From Lepisosteus oculatus (lineage: Eukaryota > Chordata > Actinopteri > Semionotiformes > Lepisosteidae): a stretch of 64,000 nt of DNA. The stretch spans positions 27,785,148-27,849,147 of the forward strand of contig NC_090706.1 in assembly GCF_040954835.1 (NCBI RefSeq), written 5' to 3'. Shown in pieces: positions 46,960 to 64,000 of the stretch; position 1 is the stretch's first letter; each line of letters starts with the position of its first letter. The notes below the pieces were generated by a model that saw only the letters and a program-made list of their open reading frames with translations, was not told the DNA's origin and did not search any database. A program made the position numbers and the translations under genes.

Positions 46960-48300
46960 TACGCAGTAATCAGCCAATTCACAGTCCCTGTCCAGCACAG
47001 GGTCAAAAGCACACATTTTGAGCTGCCTAATGCAGATCTGGACTAGAGCTTGCTTGGGTGCGTCAAACCATTGCTGAGTATCCCATTACATTAAGTATTA
47101 AATAAAGATCCTTTTTCTCTAAGCAGAGTACTGATCATCACATGTTCAGCTGTTTTGTCAGGGAAGACTTCATGGAAAAACCGAGGCGAAATTTCACTTC
47201 AAGCATCAAACTTGCAATGGCGATTGTAATGGCAATGGTGATTGCAATTGTATATTGAGCCACAGTATGTACAGCTCTTAGCTCAGATTTCCAAGTCATA
47301 ATTTCTTTCTGGTCATTTAACCGTAGTGTGTGGATATATGAAAATACGCTTGTGCCTGCGTATTTGTACATTCCATACAGGCAATGAAGTTTTTCAGTGA
47401 GGCCTGTTTTCAAAGCATAAGTACCAGCTTACCCATGAAACACAGCTGCTCCTATTCTTGCAGGTGTATGGTGTTTCATTAAATTATTGCCAAACTCAGT
47501 GTCCACTTCAGGCTGAGCTCACACCCCTCACGGTCAGGATCTGAAAAACTCTTCCCTCTTGCTCTGTGTTTTGGTAGGTATTGAGCAAATTCCCCGATCA
47601 ATGCAGCAGACAGCAGGCTCCTGCTCTGTTTCCTCTGGCAGCAGAGCAAGGTTTCAACCTTTCAGAAACCCACTTATCAACTGTCCCTCAATCCCATCAG
47701 CACTCCTGGCCTCCCACTTAGCCCTGCTGCTTGTCCATTTGGTATTCCAAAACTTTTCATCTATGTGATGACACAGCTTTGTTATTAGGAAGCATTTACC
47801 CGTGAATGCAATGAACATCAAATTAAAATACTTAAAAAACTATTTAGATTAGTCCATATCACTGTATCATTTATCTCAGGTTCCAGTGGGGTAAAATAAT
47901 TTCCCTTAGAGTTTGCTTTGTATACTGATAGAGAATAAAAACCAATTTCAGCAAGTAAAATTATTTTATGACTCCATGAAGTTGGTAAGTAAAGAGTAGA
48001 CCTTACATCAAAAGAAAGCAATGCAAGGACATTTTTAGAAGAATAAAGTATACAGATTTTGGATATTGATCAAATGTATCGGGCACTTCTGTTTAATTAA
48101 TGGGTCATTCATGACCGACTGCGACAGTTGAGAGACTTTGTTGCACTAAATGACATCATTAGCGAAAGAGCTGATGGGGCACAGGTGTTATAAATTGTTA
48201 AATGTCAGGTGAAGATCAAGACATTTAAGACATAAAGGAAACCATATACTCTGCTAAACCAGAGAACAACGCCTTCCGAATCGGTTTGTTAGAGGTGGGA
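46960..48300. other. crebrf-atp6v0e1 gap, unassigned
   Basis: AT-rich, no recognisable gene. Short frames only. Confidence 0.35.
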
Positions 48301-48304
48301 TGAG

Positions 48305-48545
48305 GTCAGTTCAGGTGATAAGTCCTCTTCAGTGATGAGTCAAGGTTTCCTGATGGAGGCCAGGAGTGGCACAGACATGCAAAATGATAAGCTGCCTGTG
48401 TTTAACTACAGACCAGTGGCTGGCGAGGCCCAAGTGTGATGATCTAGGTAAGAGATCTGTTAGGACAGATTTACAGTGACTGATGGCTGACTGCACATCG
48501 CCATATTGATCACCTCCTGGGACCCGATATACTGCCCTTCCTGTA
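48305..48545 (+). mobile_element. Tc1-like transposase relic (copy 2)
   Basis: It repeats 30316-30600 closely: gtgataagtcctcttcagtg encodes the VLFSDESRF motif, followed by the tggaggccaggagtggcaca block, and later DHLLGPDILPFL matching the RDQILGPHLLPF block. Stops and deletions are present. No terminal repeats were found. Confidence 0.7.
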
Positions 48546-48899
48546 GCCTACAGCCTAATTATTAAGGATAATTAATCATTTGGCATTCCAGCCAAATAAT
48601 GCACTTCCTCAAGCTGTTCATGTGATAATGGCTTTCCTGTGAAATGAGCACCCTCCTTCCGGGTCTTGAGCTCCAATGAAAATGCTTGAGCCGTGGTACT
48701 GTGCAGGTCAGAGACCAGACAACAGGAAAATGCTTGTCCAGACTCTAAGAAGGGAATGTGAGAGAATCCCACAAGAGAGCACCCGTAGCCTGCTGTAAAT
48801 TATGCCACAAGTACGGCTCGCATTTCTTCCAACAATGGCCACAAACAACACTGTTTTCCCCCACAGTAGACTACCTGTTGATCGATGCTTTTAATAAAT

Positions 48900-50300
48900 G
48901 TTAGCCAGCATTAATTTACCCATGTCACATCTGTTCAAGATGTCAGTGCACTTGCTACAAGAAGATGGTCATTCTTTCCTGACGACTTTGTGAATTTGCT
49001 GCAGTTGTAAGTGGCATGTCTTTTGATGCTCAATCTTCAATGGTTGATTTTCAACGCAATGTGCAATGGACATTACCACATTCCACAGAGCTATGGCTCA
49101 CCTGTGGATTTACCGATCTCATGAAAATACGCCAGGGCCAATACTGCCCGGTAGCAGCAGTGGCCACCTCTTGTCCTCACTCGTGCTTAAAGTCTATGGG
49201 GCAGCGGCTGACAGAAACGTCTTGAAAGTGCTTGGGGAAGACGTGTCCAGAGGTACCGCGAGGCCTAGAACAAGTTAGTCCGTGGCTGATGATGTAACTG
49301 TGGGACACAATGGTGCACATTTCCAACACAGCTGTGCAGCCAGGTACACACTGCACAAGGAAGGGCAATGCAACACTTGGAAGATCGTGTGTAGGAAGGG
49401 ACGCCTATGTAATAACCCAGTCGGGCTCATTCTACTTTGCTGTGGTAACACCTTGAAATAGACAAAGAAATGCATTAACCTACAGATCAGATCCAGACTG
49501 CTGCAGGTGCAAATGCAATACAGATCACCAAACCCAGACCTTTCCGGCAAGATCATGGAGATCATCAGTAAAGATCTTGTTAAGATCATGGAGATCATCA
49601 GATGACAGAAAATGACAAATCTAACCCCACCACCACCACTTCCAGAATAAAAATGCCAAGCATTATGGAACAAAAGAAAGAAGTAAAGATGTGAACCAAT
49701 GAAAAATAACGTCAAAGGTCTAAATCTTTTGTCTATTTATAGGAGCAAAAAACATTGCAAACCACATTCTCTGTCAACCACAATCTGCATCTACACATTC
49801 TTCCATCTCGTTTTCAGTGTGAGCTATTGGATTTCCATAACGTAAGTAAACGGCAGAATCTGTTACAAGCCCTGATAATAGAGGGTCGTGCCCAGCCCAT
49901 GAAGGGTTTTTAAGCCAATATTCAGTTTTGCTCCTTATTTTCAGGCTTTGCAAGCGCACATTTCAGAGTGCTGGATTTTAAACCAGGTTGTAAATGCCAG
50001 CTCAGAACGTTTTTGTTCAGTATAATCAATACTCTGAATAGGAGTTCCCCTTTCAGCATTTCAGTGCAGCCTCTTGTGCTATTAAAAGGACCGCAGAAAG
50101 TAACAAGCACTACAGCTGCGAGCTGCACAGTTCATAAGGGGGGTTTCCACTGTAGGAGCCCATCTGTCTTTCAGAACATGTAGAAAAACCTCTCAATATT
50201 AATTTCAAATTCACATCTCCATTGCTCAGTTTGGCACCTATGAATGTAAAAGACAATGATCTAGACTTTAAGGATTTCAAAAAAACATTATATCAAGGAA
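48900..50300. other. crebrf-atp6v0e1 gap, unassigned
   Basis: No gene recognised. A short imperfect direct repeat (aagatcatggagatcatcag at about 49549 and again at 49582) is the only structure noted. Confidence 0.35.
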
Positions 50301-51577
50301 CCAAGAATGATGTCCGCCAAAAGACTTTAATTTTGTCTTCTGTCAAAGGAAAAAAAAAAAACATCCTCACACACAGAAACCAGAAAGTTTAAGACACAAT
50401 GACAATTTGAGGCACAGATATGGATCAGGAATAAAATAAATACTTCATAAATTGAGCTGGAATGAGAAAGGGCACAAGAATAAAAAGTACATTTATATAA
50501 ATAAATCAGTCATGTGTCATTTAGTTTTGCCAGGCACAGCAATCAAGTGTTAAGACAAAACAAATCTGGGGGAAAAAAAGCTAATTATTCACATCTCATA
50601 AAAGTTATCCAAATTCAACCTCAACAAATTCAACACGGGAGACAAAGTATCTGAACTAGTTTGTTTCATTTCACTGCTGCTCTCTATTACGAGGTCGAGC
50701 TGTGGCTGTGGTAAGACATCAGATGATTAAGGACCGTTCCCTTTGTACAAGACTGACGACGAATAAAGATCTGATTCTGGTGGGGAAGAGAAAAGAAAAA
50801 AGATGAAAAAGGGAGGTCAGTAGGAGCAAGATATGTAAACCATTTCCTGTCGGGCACTTGTAGGAGGTTCTGGCACCCCTGGCTACTTTTCCCATCCAAA
50901 TACATGGATTGCCTCATCCTAATAATTCCAGCCCCTTCGGGATGAGGTATTCCCTCCAGTGGGAGCAGGAGCCCAGAGGAAGCGGTGCACTTCACCAACA
51001 CGTGGGAGTGTCCGCAGTTTAAGCTCTGTGCTAAGCTCAGGCCCCAGGCACAGCCGGGAAGACTCAGCCCCGCTACAGGCTGTCCGGTTCCGAGTCCTGG
51101 GCCAAGCCAACCTTTCACCCCGTAGAAATGGCCAGACATGAAACCGCCACACCAGCAGGCCGAGCAAAGGCATTTTTTCCGCAGAACAGCTTTATGTGTC
51201 CGCAGCTCTGCCGAAGTGGACCCCTACTGTCCGACACGGGTCTGGACAAAAGGGGGGAAACTCAGTTAGTCGTCTTTTCATTTGAAACAGCAGGCAGCCT
51301 CACTTGTTAACTTCTCTGCCTTTGTGAGGCTCCACAGAGCCATAGCAGAATCATTGAATCTATACGAATAAGGAAGTGAAATTTCGACAGACTGTTGGAA
51401 CGAAAGTCTACTGCAGTCAGCAATTATACAGCCACATTACCGCATTCTCACGCAGTTGTCTTTTCAAGCAATGTTTTTTTTTTACTGGTTCTACTTGTGT
51501 TTTGTTCTTGTAGGGTTATACAGACACCAGACTCATTCAAGTGTCCAGTAGCAGATGTACAATAAGTGTGTTGGTCC

Positions 51578-57805
<6,228 letters not shown>

Positions 57806-57970
57806 TGTGGAGGACCTTGCTCGGCACAGGGAACCCGAGTTAAAAAAAATAACAAGAAACTCTTGATTACTTAAAAACGCTAAAACTAAAGAAGAAAAGC
57901 TGAGTTCTGTGCAACTTCGGCAGCAACAAACCCAGTCAGACCAGGAAGCTGTGATCACATGACGCCGAGA
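57806..57970 (-). promoter_or_regulatory. atp6v0e1 promoter / 5' UTR with M-box
   Basis: Sequence upstream of the start codon, with CpGs and an M-box-type E-box TCACATGA (57955-57962), a motif bound by MITF/TFE factors. The transcription start is not visible. Confidence 0.4.
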
Positions 57971-58198
57971 AGTCTGTGGAAGTCATGCGTCACTTGGGAG
58001 GTCCCGAAGAGTGTTTTTAAAATATAAGGTACTGTTTTCAAAACTTCATTTTAGATACACTGCTACAGTTGTAGCGACATATAACACATTAACTTGTTAT
58101 GCGAAAATATTTCTTCTCTTGCATGTTGTGTGTGTGGTGTTTTAGTAGATGGCACTTTTTAGACATTTGATGTATCTTGTATTTTGCGCTACTTTGCA

Positions 58199-58285
58199 GA
58201 ACCCTGAAGAAGGCTCCACAGCCGAAATGTTGTGTCTCCTTTCTTTTCAGCATGGAATAAACCTTTACATGTTCCTTTTTAAGAT
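58199..58285 (+). ncRNA. Isolated Penelope tail with hammerhead-like motif
   Basis: It reads CTGAAGA, a stem-loop GGCTCCACAGCC, then GAAATG, and ends with the cttttcagcatggaataaac block. No reverse transcriptase is attached. It matches the tail at 32.8 kb and the foldback arms at 27.1 kb. Confidence 0.6.
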
Positions 58286-58917
58286 GGTAAAAGTGCTGGC
58301 TTAGAGGTAATGAATCTTTATATAGTCAAATGTGAGACACATTACAGCTGAAACCTTTTTCACGCTCTGTACTTCTTTGTGTACTACACACAGAATGAGT
58401 TTTAAAATGGTCTTTATCCCCGAACTCCAGCTATTTTAGAAACGTAATAAATATAATTAATGTATATAACAAATATACTAATTGGTGGACACTGGTATTG
58501 TGGTGTAAATCGCATACAAAATGTAAACATTTAAAATATATATGTTTCATTTGTTTTTTTGTTGAGATGAACGTACAAGAAAAATGGCAAACGAACACAT
58601 TTAGTTATGATACTTCGCTGTCTGTATGGCTTTATTAAGGTGAGTGAAACATTCTACACTGGAATTGACTGGTACCGTCGGTGACGTTTGCTCTACAAAC
58701 ATTCAAAAGGCAAAAAACTGTGTATGCAACAACAAAAAGAAACAGAAATAAACAAAGGGAGAGACGCAAACGAGAGTACAAGTATATGATAAAATGTGCA
58801 AGTAAGAGACCAACAATCAATTACCAAATCGAATCCAAAAAATGACTAGAAAGACAAATATTAAAACAAAATCGGTTCATAGTAGCAAACTGGATACAGT
58901 CATAATTGCTCACGTCT

Positions 58918-59400
58918 CTATAATGTATCACACTGGCAGCCTGCTGAAGCTCGGCAGGTGTGGGCCTGGCCAGTACCTAGATGAGAGACCTCCTGGGAAA
59001 GCTAAGGCTGCTGCTGTTGTATTAGTGGGACCAGTAGGGGGTGCTCACCCTGCAGTCTATGTGGGTCCTAATGCCCCAGTATAGGGACGGGGACACTATA
59101 CTGTAAAAATAAAGGTGATGGCCTTCAGAAGAGAACTAAACTAACTAGGTCCTGGAGCAGCATAGTCATTAAAAATCCCTGGGCATTTCTCAAAAAGAGT
59201 AGGGATGTTACCCCAGTATCCTGGCCAGGCCAGTTTCCCCCTGTCCTTTACCAATCATGGCCTCCTAATAATCCCCATCTATGAATTGGCTTCATCATGT
59301 TCTCCTCCCCACTGAGTGTACTGGCACACTCTGGCTGCCATCACAACTTCCAGGAGGGGACACCCCATTACCTAGAAGTGTCAAGAATCATTACTGATTT
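58918..59400 (+). repeat. 5S-rRNA-derived SINE, diverged
   Basis: It has gaagctcggcaggtgtgggc, agatgagagacctcctggga, the body (taccaatcatggcctcctaa) and a worn 3' end near 59395. It lies upstream of atp6v0e1, in the gap to rpl26. Confidence 0.85.
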
Positions 59401-59734
59401 ATTCACTTACAATAATTAGAAGTTAATCTGCATCTCTTGCCATCTTATTACATACTATTTGTGCTTTTATCAACAGAGATGCATCACAAGCAAATTGTGA
59501 AATTCAGATGAACTACACCTTTACCGCTCCACCAATGTTGATAGCTGGAATGAAAACTAGCAGGTGTACAGACTCCTGGACTATAGTATGAGACATATGA
59601 AGATAACGACTGACCACACTTTGCATAGTTCCATAAATTTGCCTAGCTGTTCATTAACGAGACTACATGAATAACTTTTTACTCTCCTCAGTACACCAAA
59701 TACAAAACTCATCACTTTCCAAAGCCTGTAGGTA

Positions 59735-59850
59735 CAAGGGTGTCCAATTCCTAGTTCTGAAAGGCCAGCTTATCCACAGATTTTTATTCCAACTCCACTC
59801 TTAGGCCAAACTTAACTGGACCAATTTAACAGCTTCTCCCAGCCTTTTCA
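59735..59850 (+). repeat. Possible hAT-MITE end
   Basis: The text gggtgtccaattcctagttc resembles a common fish hAT-MITE end (gtgtccaatcctggtcctgg type). Only one end is seen. Confidence 0.3.
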
Positions 59851-60084
59851 GTGCCACTGCATTAAAGAAGCTTAGAACACCAGCCCTGCACTATTTACAG
59901 TATCACAAAAAACAGGAAACTTCAGAACCCATTTTCTCCTTAACAACCTTTTCATAAATCATTTTAGTCAACATTGGAAAAAAGACTTTTATTCAGTAAT
60001 CTTCCTTTTAAATCAAAAGGCTAAATGAGGTAGTAGGTTGATCCTGAAACAAAACAGTAAAGACAAGGACAACTATTTCCTGGA

Positions 60085-60126
60085 TTTTTACAGTCTTTTA
60101 TTGGTGTTAGCAAAATGAATGTTATT
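60085..60126 (-). terminator. rpl26 3' UTR and poly(A) signal
   Basis: A minus-strand AATAAA (cttttattgg on plus, about 60095-60101) lies some 30 bases beyond the stop codon. Such a short 3' UTR is normal for ribosomal protein genes. Confidence 0.7.
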
Positions 60127-62050
<1,924 letters not shown>

Positions 62051-62583
62051 TCATCTGCGTTCATGCATTAATTGCTCTTCCGATATTCATCTAAATAATA
62101 ATAATAGAAAAATACATTCTGATTAAACAACAAAAAATTGTCATGTCTATTTCTTTCCTGTCACTGTACATAGAGTCTTCACGCAAGAACTGTATTCTCA
62201 TCCCATTAGCCTGAAAAACTGCAGGACAGACAGATAAAACAGAGACCAACTGAACCAACAGACCAGCCCTTTTGGAATCTGGAGAAGACAGGCTCTACAA
62301 GAGGGGACTGAACATCTGCAAAACTGTGCCATTTTGGCTGGTCAAGAAACAAAGCTGCCATTGGAGGGAATCTCACGTGATATTGGGTTTAATAAGCTGC
62401 AGTTTCTTGCACATCAAGTTCTGAATGCTCGCTTTAATTATTTTAAATGTCGTATAACAGGAATGTCATTTATCTGACCCGGCTGTTTTCAGGGTACCCA
62501 GTTTTACAAGCAGCAAACTGCTGGGCAATGGGAAAGGCTTCTGCTTCACTGAAAAGGCTAAGAAAACCCAAAACATCAGCAGT

Positions 62584-62991
62584 CAATAATGTCCAGACCG
62601 GAGGTGTTCAATCCTGAGCCTGGAGGCCTGGTTTGTCTGCAGGCTTCTACTTCATATCTGTTGTTCTGTGTTTATCGTTCTGTACTATCCGTTGTATGTT
62701 GTTCTAAGTTGTGCATGATGGTTGGCTGCAACTTTCATTATTTACTGTTTTGTAATGTACTGTGCATAATGCGTGAAAGTGTTGGCAATTGTACTGTTCA
62801 CATCCCGAGAACACAGTGCAAACTGCAAATAAATTCCTCCTCTCTAGGTCTCCTTACAGCGGCAGCACCTAAAGAGCTGGGAGTTTAATAGATTCAGTTC
62901 AGCTAGATATAAGCTGATTTAAGTGATGAAACCCTGCTTCAATACCAGCCCTCCAAGATCAGTTTGATGCTCCTGGTCTAGACATTATTAA
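62584..62991. mobile_element. MITE with long imperfect inverted repeats
   Basis: The left end reads aataatgtccagaccggagg, and the right end, on the reverse strand, aataatgtctagaccaggag. The match continues for about 45 bases (tgttcaatcctgag... versus catcaaactgatct...), ending ggaggcctg / ggagggctg. Total about 400 bases. No transposase. It lies in rpl26 intron 1. Confidence 0.65.
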
Positions 62992-63613
62992 TCATAAAAA
63001 CTAGGTACTTGAAGACATGATTTGTACACAAAGGAGATTGGACCACACAAGTCACACCGCTCCTAAACCAAGTTACTCATTTCTTCGCTGAAGAACCGAG
63101 CCAAGCAGCAGCCCGGATCCCGAGGCAGCTTTAACCGGGTGAACCAAAACAACTTTCGTTTCTTAACCACCGATACAGCCAATCGAGTTTTTTTAATATT
63201 TATCAACCCTACACACCGATTCAAAAGTGACCACATTTGAAAACGTATAACATGCAGCAGCTCAACAGAAGCTTCACCCCTTGAAAGGAGTGCTACTCTT
63301 CCAATAGGTCATATTCCTCTGGAAACATAAACGACAGCATCGTGAAAGACACAAACCACACTTTTTCGGGACTAATTTATAAGTGGCAGAAGTCAGTGAA
63401 GGAAGTTATAAATGCATGCCTGCGATAAACAGTTTCAACAGGCCAGATCAGTAGCTACTCGGTCTTAATAACTCATTTCAATGAAATAATGGCACTACAA
63501 TACACCTTATAAGCTCCTTGTTTGAACACACGGTGTTTTGTGAGGCGCCCATTCTCTAAAACTTAGGATGCCAACAGATTTCTTTGAAATACATTAGGTA
63601 CAGCAGATCTTAC

Positions 63614-63650
63614 CCTGCCGATCACTTCACTATGGCCGCCGGAAAAGAGA
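63614..63650 (-). other. rpl26: rpl26 non-coding exon 1 with 5'TOP
   Basis: Donor GCAGG|GTAAGATC with the exon end at 63614. Upstream on the minus strand the exon begins in a pyrimidine run (CTCTCTTTTCC), the terminal oligopyrimidine typical of ribosomal protein mRNAs that confers growth-dependent translation. The transcription start is placed at about 63647-63651. Exon 2 begins at about 63614's partner acceptor, 61965, five bases before the start codon. Confidence 0.7.
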
Positions 63651-63654
63651 GTCC

Positions 63655-64000
63655 AGAAGTACTTCCGCTCACATTAGTGCGCCGGTGTTCTCGCGAGAAC
63701 TTCTGAGCTGAACGAGAACAGAACGCTTGTTCAAATTATGAACAGCGACACTCAGCGGAGACTCAATAACAGTAGCGTCTCAGAATGGAGTATTATTAAG
63801 AAATAAACATATCAGAGTGTCATTTCAAGAAAGAAATATTTCAAATAAAATGAGAAAAGAACTGAGAAAAATGCTACATATCTAATGGAATGTCCGTAAC
63901 TGACAGGCTTTGCAGGAAAGTACAGGTAGAAACAACTGCAAGTGTGCTTAAAACTGAGAAGAGGAGGCACTCCTTGAACCCAAAGAGTAGGGGGAGTTTG
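63655..64000. other. rpl26 upstream flank
   Basis: Upstream of the TOP start the first 80 bases are GC-richer (including a tctcgcgaga palindrome, a known promoter element of housekeeping genes, at about 63691-63700) and are the probable promoter. The rest is AT-rich with no recognisable gene. Confidence 0.5.

Noticed and set aside
49549-49605. Repeat-array or CRISPR-like pattern from repeated agatcatggagatcatcag
   Set aside because: Only two units, in a vertebrate intergenic region; a trivial short duplication.
50687-51173. Two minus-strand frames of 150 and 84 codons after atp6v0e1
   Set aside because: They lie in the probable 3' UTR, in competing frames, with no recognisable domain.

Overview
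The window is a piece of nuclear genome from a bony vertebrate, almost certainly a ray-finned fish. The introns are long, the splice sites are GT-AG, and the interspersed repeats are of fish type: DANA-like V-SINEs, 5S-rRNA-derived SINEs, Tc1-like transposons, a Penelope-like element, and L2 and L1 LINE relics. The gene order RPL26L1-ATP6V0E1-CREBRF-BNIP1, all on one strand, is the order I know from human 5q35. A compact, unrearranged block like this would suit a non-teleost such as a gar or bowfin, but that species guess is inference.

Four protein-coding genes lie on the minus strand, so transcription runs right to left. (1) rpl26: non-coding 5'TOP exon at about 63614-63650, coding exons 61960-60127, 145 aa, complete. 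(2) atp6v0e1: V-ATPase subunit e1, three coding exons 57805-51661, 81 aa, complete. (3) crebrf: CREB3 regulatory factor, eight coding exons 28089-15866, predicted 657 aa, with a likely non-coding first exon near 45933-46075 and an apparent 8.3 kb 3' UTR reaching about 7560. (4) bnip1: SEC20-type SNARE, five of its exons at 4892-1124. Its C-terminal exon, with the membrane anchor, lies off the left edge. I read exon boundaries directly from splice signals, and the reading phase closes for all four genes.

Between and inside the genes: 4.9-7.5 kb is the bnip1-crebrf gap with one V-SINE. 15.9-28.1 kb holds crebrf introns with an L2-like LINE relic split by a V-SINE, and a Tc1-like transposon that contains a foldback of two Penelope tails. 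28.1-45.9 kb is crebrf intron 1, with a Tc1 relic, a Penelope-like element, an L1 relic and two 5S-SINEs in opposite orientation. 46.1-50.3 kb is the crebrf-atp6v0e1 gap, with a V-SINE tail and a Tc1 relic. The atp6v0e1 introns carry more SINEs, including a V-SINE interrupted by a TG...CA-ended, tRNA-like insert. 58-60 kb has a Penelope tail and a 5S-SINE. The rpl26 first intron holds an inverted-repeat MITE.

The genes belong to separate housekeeping or stress roles (ribosome, V-ATPase, unfolded-protein response, Golgi-ER fusion); linkage is ancestral synteny, not an operon. I found no new gene system. The least ordinary signals are the hammerhead-like motifs in the Penelope tails, the TG...CA insert, a short uORF in the proposed crebrf leader, and CLEAR/M-box sites at atp6v0e1.
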